The notes beneath the pieces were generated by a model that worked only from the letters and a program-made list of their open reading frames with translations, had not been told where the DNA came from and made no database searches. Both the position numbers and the translations under genes were made by a program. Shown here piece after piece: positions 16,874 through 25,320 of a stretch of DNA of 39,168 nt (positions are counted from its first letter, which is position 1; the number at the start of each line of letters is the position of its first letter). Origin of the DNA: Alphaproteobacteria bacterium (lineage in GTDB: Bacteria > Pseudomonadota > Alphaproteobacteria > Micavibrionales > Micavibrionaceae); the NCBI GenBank assembly GCA_020443075.1, contig JAGRIU010000068.1:1-39168 (forward strand). Direction: 5' to 3'.

Positions 16874-16969
16874 CTAATAAATCGGGTATATGTCGGAGTC
16901 GTTGTCATCTTTATCAGATGCTTTACGGGGGACAAAGAAGGCCCATATTTTTTTCAAAATTTTTTTCAT
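16874..16969 (-). CDS. Small 31-residue protein downstream of carbamoyltransferase
   Basis: This short reading frame starts with ATG at 16969, three bases after the carbamoyltransferase stop, and runs 31 codons to TAG at 16874. It begins MKKILKKIWAFFV, a basic amphipathic helix, and ends in a very acidic tail with five aspartates between positions 19 and 26 and the end IYPIY. No transmembrane segment is long enough to be sure. Its fixed place between two operon genes and the charge pattern speak for a real gene; nothing else does. It could be a small partner or membrane anchor of the carbamoyltransferase, as small proteins accompany such enzymes in saxitoxin-type clusters. I do not recognise the family. 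Confidence 0.45.
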   Translation of the reverse strand: MKKILKKIWAFFVPRKASDKDDNDSDIYPIY

Positions 16970-16972
16970 TAT

Positions 16973-18805
16973 CTAATCCAAATCGAAATCGGCTCTGTAA
17001 TCCTGTACCAGATTCCGGTCTTGTTTTTCCTTATATAGAATTACGTTGCCAAGAACCAGCATATCCATCTGCGTTCCCATGAAACACCGGAATGCATCTT
17101 CGGGCGTGCAGACAATCGGCTCACCGCGAATGTTAAAGCTTGTATTGATAATGACCGGGCAGCCTGTGAGTTCTTTAAATCTGGAAATCAGCGCATGGTA
17201 GAGCGGGTTTGTGTTTTTATGAACGCTTTGAATCCGCGCGGAATAATCTACATGCGTGACCGCCGGGATATCCGAGCGCGCGACGTTGAGCTTATCGATT
17301 CCGAACCGCCCTGACTCTTCTTCGCTCATCGGTTTTTTATGCGCCGCGCTGACCTGCTCGACCAGCAGCATATAAGGGCTGTCGTGATCCAGATCGAACC
17401 AGTCCGGCATATCCTCGCGCAGGACAGACGGCGCGAAGGGCCGGAAACTCTCACGGTATTTAATTTTCAGATTCAGCATGGACTGCATTTTGGATGAGCG
17501 CGCATCGCCGATGATGGAGCGCCCGCCCAGAGCACGCGGGCCGAATTCCATCCGGCCGTTAAACCAGCCGATGACTTTCTCATCGGCCAGAGCTTTAGCG
17601 GTTTGATCGAGCATTTCACTTTGGCTCATAGCCTCAAAGACCGCACCTTGGGCCTTTAGACGTTCTATGATTTGCTCATCGGAAAATACAGGCCCCAGAT
17701 ATGCACCTTTCATGGAATCGCTTGTATGAACCGTGCGCGGATGGCCGAGATGGAGGTGATAACCTGCTTGCGCAGCGCCCAGAGCGCCGCCAGCATCTCC
17801 GGCTGCGGGCTGTATCCAGATGTCCTTAAATCCGCTTTCTTTCAGAATTTTACCGTTCGCCACGCAGTTCAACGCTACGCCGCCCGCTAGGCACAGATTG
17901 GGAATTTTATAGGTTTGATAGAGATTTTTGGTCATCTTGAGCAAAATCTCTTCAAGCGCGGCTTGCAGCGAGGCCGCAATATCCATTTCGCGCTGGGTGA
18001 TTTGCGTTTCGCTCTTGCGCGCGGGCGCGCCGAAGAGCTCATCGAATTTCGCATTCGTCATCTTCAGGCCCGTACAATAGCCGAAGTAAGACATATCCAT
18101 GCGGAAGGAGCCATCTTCTTTGACATCTACAAGATGATCCAAAATCAGGTCTTTATATTGCGGGCGCCCATAGGGAGCAAGGCCCATGACCTTGTATTCG
18201 CCTGAATTCACTTTAAAGCCGAGATAGTAAGTAAAGGCAGAATAAAGCAGCCCGAGAGAATGGGGAAAATGAATATCCTTTTCAGGAGTCAGCTTGCTTC
18301 CTTTGCCGAGCATCACAGACGTGGTTGCCCACTCCCCGACACCATCAAGTGTCAAGACAACGGCTTCTTCGAACGGAGAGGGGTAGAAAGCGCTGGCAGC
18401 GTGGCTCAGGTGATGTTCGCTGAACAGGATTTCGGGGACGGGCCCTTGTCCGCCGATTTCCTTTAACGCCCGAATTACATTTTGTTTTTGAAACAGCTTT
18501 TCCCGTACCCATAGAGGAATAGCTTTTCGAAAAGAGCGGAAACCATCAGGGGCAAAATCAAGATAAGTCTGAATCAGGCGTTTAAATTTTAAAAGCGGCT
18601 TATCGTAAAAACACACATAGGCGATGTCTTCCATTTTCACATTGGCTTCATCCAGACAATATCTGATTGCATGGGATGGAAAACCGGAATCGTGTTTCTT
18701 GCGGGTAAAGCGCTCCTCCTGCGCGGCGGCGATAATTTCTCCATCTTTCAGAAGGCAAGCGGCGCTGTCGTGATAAAAAGCAGAAATGCCCAGAATGTAC
18801 GTCAT
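16973..18805 (-). CDS. O-carbamoyltransferase (NodU/CmcH/TobZ family)
   Basis: This enzyme makes carbamoyl-AMP from carbamoyl phosphate and ATP and transfers the carbamoyl group to a sugar hydroxyl. The 610-residue length fits the family. Visible are the N-terminal ILGISAFYHDSAACLLKDG (4-22) with the conserved His, AAQEERFTRKKHDSGFP (27-43), HHLSHAASAFYPSPFEEA (about 131-148), LTLDGVGEW, and the C-terminal NGRMEFGPRALGGRSIIGDAR typical of the carbamoyl-transfer domain. The start has AAGGGGCAG upstream. It sits in a tight operon with two tiny proteins, which suggests a complex. The acceptor is unknown; an internal sugar of the surface glycan is likely. Confidence 0.93.
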   Translation of the reverse strand: MTYILGISAFYHDSAACLLKDGEIIAAAQEERFTRKKHDSGFPSHAIRYCLDEANVKMEDIAYVCFYDKPLLKFKRLIQTYLDFAPDGFRSFRKAIPLWVREKLFQKQNVIRALKEIGGQGPVPEILFSEHHLSHAASAFYPSPFEEAVVLTLDGVGEWATTSVMLGKGSKLTPEKDIHFPHSLGLLYSAFTYYLGFKVNSGEYKVMGLAPYGRPQYKDLILDHLVDVKEDGSFRMDMSYFGYCTGLKMTNAKFDELFGAPARKSETQITQREMDIAASLQAALEEILLKMTKNLYQTYKIPNLCLAGGVALNCVANGKILKESGFKDIWIQPAAGDAGGALGAAQAGYHLHLGHPRTVHTSDSMKGAYLGPVFSDEQIIERLKAQGAVFEAMSQSEMLDQTAKALADEKVIGWFNGRMEFGPRALGGRSIIGDARSSKMQSMLNLKIKYRESFRPFAPSVLREDMPDWFDLDHDSPYMLLVEQVSAAHKKPMSEEESGRFGIDKLNVARSDIPAVTHVDYSARIQSVHKNTNPLYHALISRFKELTGCPVIINTSFNIRGEPIVCTPEDAFRCFMGTQMDMLVLGNVILYKEKQDRNLVQDYRADFDLD

Positions 18806-18814
18806 ATCTGCCCC

Positions 18815-19003
18815 TTAGGATTGTTTGCTCATGTCTATGGTTTTATTTTTAGCAGGACGTGGAACCCAGTAGCTCTGCGCAGCCGGATTGTATTGATAGC
18901 GGGCTTTGCTTTTGAAGAAAACCTGATTTAAAACGCCCAATGGCACAATCAAAAAGACGTAAAATATGCCAAGTATCAAGGAAAGAAGCCAAGACCAGAT
19001 CAT
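18815..19003 (-). CDS. SxtJ-like small membrane protein, half-length
   Basis: This 62-residue protein has one strongly hydrophobic segment, WLLSLILGIFYVFLIVPLGV (5-24), then a charged patch, then YNPAAQSYWVPRP (38-50). This pattern resembles the C-terminal half of SxtJ-family membrane proteins, which have a second membrane segment ending in TPIGLLMRL, a DP-rich linker and a SYW-PR motif, and sit beside carbamoyltransferase genes. Full SxtJ is about twice as long, so the N-terminal half with its own membrane segment is absent. A strong AAGGAGG lies inside the end of the upstream gene, and the gap to the carbamoyltransferase is nine bases. It probably anchors or assists that enzyme. The comparison is from memory. 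Confidence 0.7.
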   Translation of the reverse strand: MIWSWLLSLILGIFYVFLIVPLGVLNQVFFKSKARYQYNPAAQSYWVPRPAKNKTIDMSKQS

Positions 19004-19005
19004 GA

Positions 19006-20550
19006 TTACCCGGCCTCCTTATATTCAAGATTTTCTGTTTTAGGCTCGCGGTCATAGGGCATTTTAACCGGTTTGAGCAGTGACATTTCAAGGTTATCTA
19101 TTGCACCTTTTACGTCTTCTTCGCTGATTTGATCACGGTTGGAGAGTGTAAAATCGGAGATTTTAAAACTGGAATTCTTAATGGCTTCTATCATACGCGC
19201 CCCGTCGCAGGCCGCCTTGTTCATATCGAGGGTTCCGCTCATGATTTTACTAACAGCCTCTTCCAAGCCATCGCCGCGCGGGCAATGAAAGACGTGGTCC
19301 ATCATATCGTAATCGCATTTGGTGCCTAAAATAATGGCCGGCTTGCCCATCATAGCCGCCTCATAACCCGAGGTGCCCGTCATGGTGATGGTGGCTTTGG
19401 CATGGCGAATCATATCCAGCCCATAAACATCCAGCGGAGCTATTTGTACATTTTTGAGCTTAGCAATGTGATCATAGAATTTATCTGGACGCATGCCCAT
19501 CGGATAGATGTGTTCTTTGACGACAAGACGGGCATTGGCCGGCATAGCCTTTGCAGCAAGCAAAAGAGCCCAATGCTGGGACATGAAATCCTGTGAGCAT
19601 CCTTGCAGGCTCAATTCGGGTTCATGTTGCAGGGGAAAATAGAAAAAGTCCGTGTCTTTGAATTTGTCAAAAGGCGTTACGAATTTCGGGTCCAGCAATT
19701 TTTTCTTGTTGCGAATTTTGCGGTAATGCACATGCAAAGAGCTCAGTACATCATTGCCGAAACGCGCCTGATCCTTTTTTAGAATATATATGGTTTTTTG
19801 ATATATCCTGTGCGCTGCATCTTTCACAAGACCCAGATACTCTGCCTTGGCATCGAATAATTTTTTCCGGTTTTCATGGTCGTAGATAATGCCTTTGCCC
19901 ATTTCCACAGGTGTAAATTGTTTGTTTTCGAGCTTTTTGTATTCGCCTTTTAAATAGCGATTTTGAATAAATTCGTCCTGAGACCAGAAGAAATAGTCCT
20001 CGTATTTTGCGACCACCAGCTCACGTACGGGCAAGCCCATCACTTTTGAAAGCATATGGACGGGCTTGAGGGGCGTTATAAACAGGTCAATCGCTTTTTC
20101 GGTCAGTTCGTTTTTCCAAAAATCCAGATCGTTATTGTAGAAATTCAGTGTGTCAAAATAATCGGCCATTCTGGACTTATGCGACTGCGGATAGTACGGC
20201 GCGCCCATTGCATACCCGCCTCCGAACTGACGGTGAATGGCAATGAGCTCCTGATAGGTACAACCGAGATAGCGTTCCCACGCGACGGCTTTTTTAATAA
20301 TTTCGTCCGCTTTGGACGGATCTTTAACCAAATAGGCATCTTCCTGAAAATTAAAGCTGGTCAAGCTGTCATACAGATCGGCAGGCGCGGTTTGACGCAG
20401 ATATTTCTGGCTTCCTTTATTGCCAACATAAAAATGGATTTTGGCATTATGGCGTCTTTTGATTTCCTTGGCGAAGGCAATCATTAAAAACCAATAATCC
20501 GAGGGTAATAAAATCCCGACCGAATTGAGTTTAGGCCGCGCTTGATTCAT
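19006..20550 (-). CDS. Capsule polysaccharide synthesis-family (KpsS/KpsC-like) transferase
   Basis: This 514-residue soluble protein resembles the capsule-synthesis family that includes the Kdo transferases KpsS and KpsC. Late in the sequence it shows FFYFPLQHEPELSLQG (about 318-333), VVKEHIYPMGMRPDKFYD and ATITMTGTSGYEAAMMGKPAIILG (about 416-439), which correspond to the donor-binding half in that family. The N-terminal half starts with a Rossmann-like strand SVGILLPSDYW. It might add a Kdo-like or sialic-acid residue from a CMP-donor, which fits the neuBCA genes upstream. The ATG lies inside the end of the ABC transporter gene (20-base overlap). The acceptor is not known. Confidence 0.7.
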   Translation of the reverse strand: MNQARPKLNSVGILLPSDYWFLMIAFAKEIKRRHNAKIHFYVGNKGSQKYLRQTAPADLYDSLTSFNFQEDAYLVKDPSKADEIIKKAVAWERYLGCTYQELIAIHRQFGGGYAMGAPYYPQSHKSRMADYFDTLNFYNNDLDFWKNELTEKAIDLFITPLKPVHMLSKVMGLPVRELVVAKYEDYFFWSQDEFIQNRYLKGEYKKLENKQFTPVEMGKGIIYDHENRKKLFDAKAEYLGLVKDAAHRIYQKTIYILKKDQARFGNDVLSSLHVHYRKIRNKKKLLDPKFVTPFDKFKDTDFFYFPLQHEPELSLQGCSQDFMSQHWALLLAAKAMPANARLVVKEHIYPMGMRPDKFYDHIAKLKNVQIAPLDVYGLDMIRHAKATITMTGTSGYEAAMMGKPAIILGTKCDYDMMDHVFHCPRGDGLEEAVSKIMSGTLDMNKAACDGARMIEAIKNSSFKISDFTLSNRDQISEEDVKGAIDNLEMSLLKPVKMPYDREPKTENLEYKEAG

Positions 20551-22303
20551 TTTTCAAATCCTTTGCATAGGCCGGCTTCATAAGCTCCAGCTTTCCATCG
20601 TGCATTTTGTAGGCAATATCGCTGAGACTTACAATATCGCTTTGGTGGGAAATCACCAAAACGGCACATTCTTTTGAAATTTCCGCCAAGAGCGTACAGA
20701 CCTTATCGGCTGTAGCTTTATCCAAAGCCGATGTTGGTTCATCCAAAATCAGCAGTTTCGGATTGTGAATTAAAGCTCTGGCGATGGCGATTCTCTGGCG
20801 TTGTCCGCCGGAGAGCATGGCGCCGTTTTCTCCGACGACAAAATCAATGCCTTCAGGTTTATTGCTTATGAAATCCCAAGCATGGATTTTTTTTAGCAGG
20901 TCTTCGACTTTTTCTCTGGGAACAGATGCATCGAAGAGTGTGATGTTATCGTAAATGGTGTCGTTGGCTAAGACAGTGTCTTGGGGGACAAGTCCTATTG
21001 ATCTTCGCCAGGACACAATATTCATTGCCGCTAAATCCTGCCCGTCGATCAGAATACGGCCTGATGCAGGTTTATATAAGCCGCTTAGAATATCGATCAA
21101 TGTTGTTTTACCCGAGCCGGACGGTCCCATGATTGTGACCAGGCCTTTGGCCGGAATATGCAGATCTACGCCGCGTAAAACGGGTTGTTCGTTATAGGCA
21201 AAATTTAGATTTTCAATCTCTATAGCCTTGTCGAAAGACACTTTTTCTTCGGTTATATCGCAACGCTCCTGGTATTCCTGTCCCTCTTCTATCAGCTCCA
21301 TGACCGACCAGTAATTATTCTGAGCGCCAGACAGCTTTTGTATGCGCGATTGCATTTCCCCTATTTTTCCGACGATGCGGTAATATAAGACAGCCGAGAA
21401 AATCAGAAACGCCGGATCAACCTGCGAGAATGTCGCAATTAGATAAATTCCTACGCTTAGGAAAATGACGACGATGGGTTCTTGTATCAGCGTCGTAAAA
21501 TTCGAAATCACGGCAATCTTGAATGTAGTATCGTGCAGTCCGTCAATTTCCTCATGCATGAAGGGCGTAACACTATTTTGTCGGCCCATCGCCTTTAAGG
21601 GTTTAAAAATGCTCAGGCTATTGATCAGTTGATCGCTGAGTTTTTCTGAATTTGTGACAAAACGAGCATTCACAATTTTGGTCAGGCGGATGATATTTTT
21701 TAAAATCAGAAACATAAACACGCCGACCGCTGCGGAGAATAAGAAAACTTCTATGGAACTGACAACCGCAATGCCGAGATAAATAATGCTGAGAAAAATC
21801 ATTGAGGCCAGATTCAAAACCCCATTACAGACATTGACGATATTTGTACATTGCTGGGTGATTGCATTTGCAAAACGGCCCGTGGAGCGCAACATGAAGT
21901 GCTGCCACTGGGAGGCAATCACTGTGTTCATAAGCTCAAGGCGGATATCTCTGGCAAAATCAACGGCCAGTTTTATGTTTATGCGTTGCGCCCAGTAGAT
22001 AAAAACAGCCTTAAGGAAAATCACAGATGAAATGACTATAAGGGCGACATGAAGCTCGAAAGAAATCCCGAGTTTGTCGAACGTCTGAATCACGGCCTGC
22101 GTGAGAAAGTCTGGATTTCCGGTATCTTTTGTCAAAGTCATCGAAATCAGCGGCAAGAGCATCACAATTCCGATCGCTTCCATGAAGCCCGAGAGGACCA
22201 GCAACATCACACAAAACGTTACAATGCGCGGATTGTAGTTAAAAAACGCGCGGGAAAAATTCAGGATTGTCCTGTGTTTGAGGGAGTCTGGCTGGTTCAT
22301 CAT
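20531..22303 (-). CDS. ABC transporter with fused membrane and ATPase domains (MsbA/PglK-like flippase)
   Basis: This is a 590-residue half-transporter: a six-span membrane domain (about 25-320) followed by an ATPase domain (about 360-575). The Walker A motif is GPSGSGKT at 393-400, the signature LSGGQ at 497-501, and Walker B DEPTSALD at 521-528. It resembles MsbA and PglK, which flip lipid-linked sugars across the inner membrane, and it works as a homodimer. Between neuBCA and a capsule-type transferase it is the only export candidate here, since no Wzx or Wzy is seen. An RND-like or peptide exporter role is less likely. The nine-base gap to neuA and the 20-base overlap downstream suggest joint expression. 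Confidence 0.9.
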   Translation of the reverse strand: MMNQPDSLKHRTILNFSRAFFNYNPRIVTFCVMLLVLSGFMEAIGIVMLLPLISMTLTKDTGNPDFLTQAVIQTFDKLGISFELHVALIVISSVIFLKAVFIYWAQRINIKLAVDFARDIRLELMNTVIASQWQHFMLRSTGRFANAITQQCTNIVNVCNGVLNLASMIFLSIIYLGIAVVSSIEVFLFSAAVGVFMFLILKNIIRLTKIVNARFVTNSEKLSDQLINSLSIFKPLKAMGRQNSVTPFMHEEIDGLHDTTFKIAVISNFTTLIQEPIVVIFLSVGIYLIATFSQVDPAFLIFSAVLYYRIVGKIGEMQSRIQKLSGAQNNYWSVMELIEEGQEYQERCDITEEKVSFDKAIEIENLNFAYNEQPVLRGVDLHIPAKGLVTIMGPSGSGKTTLIDILSGLYKPASGRILIDGQDLAAMNIVSWRRSIGLVPQDTVLANDTIYDNITLFDASVPREKVEDLLKKIHAWDFISNKPEGIDFVVGENGAMLSGGQRQRIAIARALIHNPKLLILDEPTSALDKATADKVCTLLAEISKECAVLVISHQSDIVSLSDIAYKMHDGKLELMKPAYAKDLKNESSAA

Positions 22304-22312
22304 ATTAATTTT

Positions 22313-22993
22313 TTATCGGCTCATCCGCCACGCAGCGTAGGCGAAGTCCTCGGCATCGTCAATATCAACCGATTCAGCCTGTCCCATGACATAGCCGATT
22401 GTTTCAGGTGTTATGAAATTTTCAAACTGATCCGGTTTAAAAATGTAAAGCGCGCCGTTTACCGCATAAAGCGGTGGGGCGTCCTGACGGCGTGCCGGAG
22501 TCTGATCTTGCGCTACAAGGCCTTTCAAAATGTGCTGATTGCTCAATGTAAAAAACAGATGTGCCGGTTTTTCGGATTCTTTCACACTGACGCAGGACGG
22601 AGCGTCATGTTTTTTCAACAGGGCGAAGGCTTCGTCGATATGCGTAGCTGTGCGCAATGGAGACGTGGGCTGAAGCAATATGACGTAATCATAGCGTTCG
22701 TTCAGCGTATCCAGCGCATGAAGCACGACTTCTTTGCTTCCTGCGGTATCTGTTGCCAACTCGGGTGGGCGCATAAAAGGCACGCGCGCACCGGCCTCGA
22801 TAGAGGCTTGGGCGATCCGCTCATCATCTGTTGTAACAACAATGTCCGTAATCACTTTGGCGTTTTTGGCGGCTTCGATCGTCCATGCGATGAGAGGCTT
22901 GCCTTTGAGAGGGATTATATTCTTTCCGGGAAGCCCTTTTGATCCGCCGCGCGCCGTGATCAGCGCCAAGACTTTTTCACTCTTATCCGTCAT
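22313..22993 (-). CDS. neuA: CMP-N-acetylneuraminate cytidylyltransferase (NeuA-like)
   Basis: NeuA activates sialic acid with CTP. From the ATG at 22993 it has 226 residues and starts with ALITARGGSKGLPGKNIIPL, then GKPLIAWTIEAA and VVTTDDERIAQ, LQPTSPLRTATHIDEAF, and ends with the YAVNGALYIFKP segment of the family. An earlier ATG at 23062 adds 23 residues of no family likeness; the ATG chosen overlaps the neuC stop as ATGA. It is closer to sialic-acid NeuA than to PseF, judging by ARGGSKGLPGKN. Gene order neuB-neuC-neuA repeats that of Campylobacter sialylated loci. Activation of legionaminic acid (LegF) remains possible. Confidence 0.88.
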   Translation of the reverse strand: MTDKSEKVLALITARGGSKGLPGKNIIPLKGKPLIAWTIEAAKNAKVITDIVVTTDDERIAQASIEAGARVPFMRPPELATDTAGSKEVVLHALDTLNERYDYVILLQPTSPLRTATHIDEAFALLKKHDAPSCVSVKESEKPAHLFFTLSNQHILKGLVAQDQTPARRQDAPPLYAVNGALYIFKPDQFENFITPETIGYVMGQAESVDIDDAEDFAYAAWRMSR

Positions 22994-24153
22994 CGCGCCC
23001 CTGTTTTCAGAGGCAATGTATATGGCAGATCGTAGAAGGATTTTTGCGGGGAGGTCTGCCAAAATCTTTCTTCACTCATGGTCTGCATAAACATTTTCGC
23101 GCTGTTACCCTGTCCGAAGTGATGGGAGGGGCTGGTTTTTTTTAGGGACAAAGCCGCCTGGATACCTTGCAAAATATCTTTTTTTTCATTGTTTACATCA
23201 ATGATGCTTTCGTGTGCGAAGCGGCCGCGCTGGCGCGTTCCAATATTTACGGTCGGCGTTGCGTAGACAGGGGCTTCCCGGATCGCCGCGCTGGAATTTC
23301 CAATAATGAACTGTGCGTGCTTTAGCAAGGTCAGGAAATATTCAAACCTTAGCGAAGGCAGAACCCGAAATTTAGGGTTATCTTTTAAACGTTCTAATGC
23401 CCGGAATATTTTAAACGTGCCTTCATCATTATTGGGTAAAATCGTGACGTAATTCAAATTACTATCCAGTAGCGCCTCTACATAGGCGCTTGCATGGGCG
23501 TCCAGATTTTCGACCTCGGTTGTAACAGGATGATACAAGCCGATCGCGTACTCTTCAAAATCGATTTCATAACGGCTTTTGACGCTCGGCAAATCCGGCA
23601 ATTCATCGGATAACATCACGTCGATATCGGGGGACCCGATTACATAGACGGACTGCGGGTTTTCGCCCATTTGGATCAGGCGGTTACGGGCTTCATCATT
23701 GGCGACCATGTGGATGTGCACCAGTTTTGAAATGGCATGGCGAATATGCTCGTCAATCGTGCCCGAGAGTTCTCCGCCTTCTACATGGACGGTGAGAATG
23801 TTATTCAGCGCACCTACGATCGCCGCGGCCAAGGCTTCGACGCGGTCGCCATGGATAATCATTAAATCGGGGCGTTCTTGATGAACGTAACGCGATAATC
23901 CGGAAATCGTGTTGGCCAGCACTAAGTCCATCGGCTCGTTCATAAACTGATTTACAAAGACGTGAACATTGCCGAAGCCTTCTTTGTATATTTCATCGAC
24001 CGTATAGCCGTAATCCTTGAGCGTGTGCATACCGGTCGCAAAAATCAGAGACTCATAGCTTTGGTCTGCCTCGACCGCGCGGATCAACGGTTTTATTTTT
24101 CCAAAATCCGCCCGCGTACCGGTTAGAAATAATATTTTCTTTTTTGCGCTCAT
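22990..24153 (-). CDS. neuC: UDP-N-acetylglucosamine 2-epimerase, hydrolysing (NeuC-like)
   Basis: NeuC turns UDP-GlcNAc into free ManNAc and UDP, the entry to sialic acid. The 387-residue product has the GT-B fold with LFLTGTRADFGKIKPL near the start, IFATGMHTLKDYGYT, HGDRVEALAAAIVGALNNI, HVEGGELSGTIDEHIRHAI and GNSSAAIREAPVY. These are shared with sialic-acid NeuC and, less closely, with LegG, which uses a UDP-bacillosamine-type sugar. The absence of LegB and LegC genes nearby favours the ManNAc route. It is joined to neuB by a two-base gap and to neuA by an ATGA overlap. Confidence 0.9.
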   Translation of the reverse strand: MSAKKKILFLTGTRADFGKIKPLIRAVEADQSYESLIFATGMHTLKDYGYTVDEIYKEGFGNVHVFVNQFMNEPMDLVLANTISGLSRYVHQERPDLMIIHGDRVEALAAAIVGALNNILTVHVEGGELSGTIDEHIRHAISKLVHIHMVANDEARNRLIQMGENPQSVYVIGSPDIDVMLSDELPDLPSVKSRYEIDFEEYAIGLYHPVTTEVENLDAHASAYVEALLDSNLNYVTILPNNDEGTFKIFRALERLKDNPKFRVLPSLRFEYFLTLLKHAQFIIGNSSAAIREAPVYATPTVNIGTRQRGRFAHESIIDVNNEKKDILQGIQAALSLKKTSPSHHFGQGNSAKMFMQTMSEERFWQTSPQKSFYDLPYTLPLKTGAR

Positions 24154-24155
24154 GC

Positions 24156-25193
24156 TCAGGCTATATCTTCCCAGTTTAACTGCTCGTCACGGCCAATGGC
24201 ACGCGCGGCGCGCTTTCCGATGATATCATCGAATTTGTCGGCCAGAATTGAACCTGTCCCCGGGCGTTTAACCCACAAATTATCGTTGGAAAATACTTCT
24301 CCTTCTGCGATATCGGCGATTGTGACGACGCTGGCATAGGCAAAATCAATGGTTGCCTGCTCCTCTTCCAGCGGCTTTTTTTCACCGCCGCGCATTTTGG
24401 CAATTTGCGCCGACCATTCGATCAGTTGTGCACATTCTTCAGGGGTCATAGAGCAAATAATATCCGGTCCTTCGCGGTCTTTTCTATCGGTAAAATGACG
24501 CTCAAGGATGCAGGCTCCTAAAGCTACGCTGGCCAAACAGGCGGCATTGTTCAGCGTATGATCGGACAGCCCCAAAATAGCATCCGGGAAACGGTCTTGC
24601 ATCGCCTGCATTGCCCCTAGCCTGACCAGTTCCGGCGGTGTGGGATAAATATTTGTACAGTGCAAAAGAGCGTACGGCGTGCCGTGTTTTTCGAAAACCT
24701 CGACCGTGCGGGCGATTTGATCCAGAGAGTTCATGCCCGTGGAACAAATGACAGGTTTGCCAAACCGGGCAATGTGTTCGACCAGCGGGTAGTTATTGCA
24801 CTCGCCGGAGCCGATTTTATAGGCTTGCACGCCCATGCTTTCCAAACGGTCGGCAGCGGCGCGGGAAAAGGGCGTAGAGAGAAAAATCATGCCTTTGGCT
24901 TCGACATAGGCCTTGATTTCAATTTCTTCTTCCTTGGTGAGCGCGCAGCTTTCCATGATTTCGTAGATAGAAATATCGGCATTGCCGGGAATGGTTTTCC
25001 GAGCATGGTGGGACATTTCGTCTTCAACGACATGGCTCTGGAATTTTACGACTTCGCATCCGGCAGACGCCGCTGCGTCCACCATTTCTTTGGCAATTTT
25101 CAAAGACCCGTTGTGATTGATGCCGATTTCGGCAATGACAAGCGGCGGATGTGCCAGACCCACGGGGCGATTTGCAATCTTGATTTCTTTCAT
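24156..25193 (-). CDS. neuB: N-acetylneuraminate synthase (NeuB-like)
   Basis: NeuB condenses ManNAc with phosphoenolpyruvate to give N-acetylneuraminic acid. The 345-residue product has AEIGINHNG (21-29, Glu22), EVVKFQSHVVEDEMS (47-61, Lys50), KIGSGECNNYPL (126-137, Glu131), GLSDHTLNNAACL and ERHFTDRKDREGPD (His233), and the C-terminal SAF domain around ASVVTIADIAEGEVFS. From memory this is very close to the sialic-acid synthases of Campylobacter (NeuB1) and Neisseria, more than to LegI or PseI. AGGG lies five bases before the ATG. It is the first gene of a ten-gene operon. Confidence 0.92.
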   Translation of the reverse strand: MKEIKIANRPVGLAHPPLVIAEIGINHNGSLKIAKEMVDAAASAGCEVVKFQSHVVEDEMSHHARKTIPGNADISIYEIMESCALTKEEEIEIKAYVEAKGMIFLSTPFSRAAADRLESMGVQAYKIGSGECNNYPLVEHIARFGKPVICSTGMNSLDQIARTVEVFEKHGTPYALLHCTNIYPTPPELVRLGAMQAMQDRFPDAILGLSDHTLNNAACLASVALGACILERHFTDRKDREGPDIICSMTPEECAQLIEWSAQIAKMRGGEKKPLEEEQATIDFAYASVVTIADIAEGEVFSNDNLWVKRPGTGSILADKFDDIIGKRAARAIGRDEQLNWEDIA

Positions 25194-25217
25194 AACAACC
25201 CTATCCCTTAACTTCGA

Positions 25218-25245
25218 TGGACACGCGGCGCTCTTATGCTACACT
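25218..25245 (+). promoter_or_regulatory. Promoter of the formyltransferase gene
   Basis: TGGACA (25218-25223), a 16-base spacer and TACACT (25240-25245) with an extended TGC directly before the -10 form a plausible sigma70-type promoter. The start would be near 25252, about 69 bases before the ATG. It overlaps the opposed neuB promoter, so only one polymerase could bind at a time. Prediction by eye. Confidence 0.5.
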
Positions 25246-25253
25246 GCGCAGTG
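25242..25253. promoter_or_regulatory. Perfect 12-base palindrome between opposed -10 elements (possible operator)
   Basis: CACTGCGCAGTG is a perfect inverted repeat. It overlaps four bases of the rightward -10 and three bases of the leftward -10, in a place where a dimeric repressor would block both promoters. I found no regulator gene in the window and do not know a protein that binds this word. Confidence 0.35.
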
Positions 25254-25279
25254 ATACACCGCGAAGAAAATTTGGTCAA
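25251..25279 (-). promoter_or_regulatory. Promoter of the neuBCA operon
   Basis: On the minus strand TTGACC (25279-25274), a 17-base spacer and TATCAC (25256-25251) form a good sigma70-type promoter with start near 25244, leaving a leader of about 51 bases before neuB. Its -10 overlaps a perfect 12-base palindrome. Prediction by eye. Confidence 0.55.
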
Positions 25280-25320
25280 ACCGTTAATTCTATCCCTTAT
25301 ATCAAGGCAATGCGTGCGCG

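Noticed and set aside
789..20550. The unknown proteins at 789-2363 and 19006-20550 as a duplicated pair
   Set aside because: They are similar in length and perhaps in fold, but I see no shared stretch beyond generic GT-B features.
22049..22942. A 297-codon open frame on the plus strand
   Set aside because: It is antisense to both the ABC transporter and neuA and crosses their junction. The opposite genes are certain, and its sequence is low in family-like motifs and rich in Cys, His and Arg.
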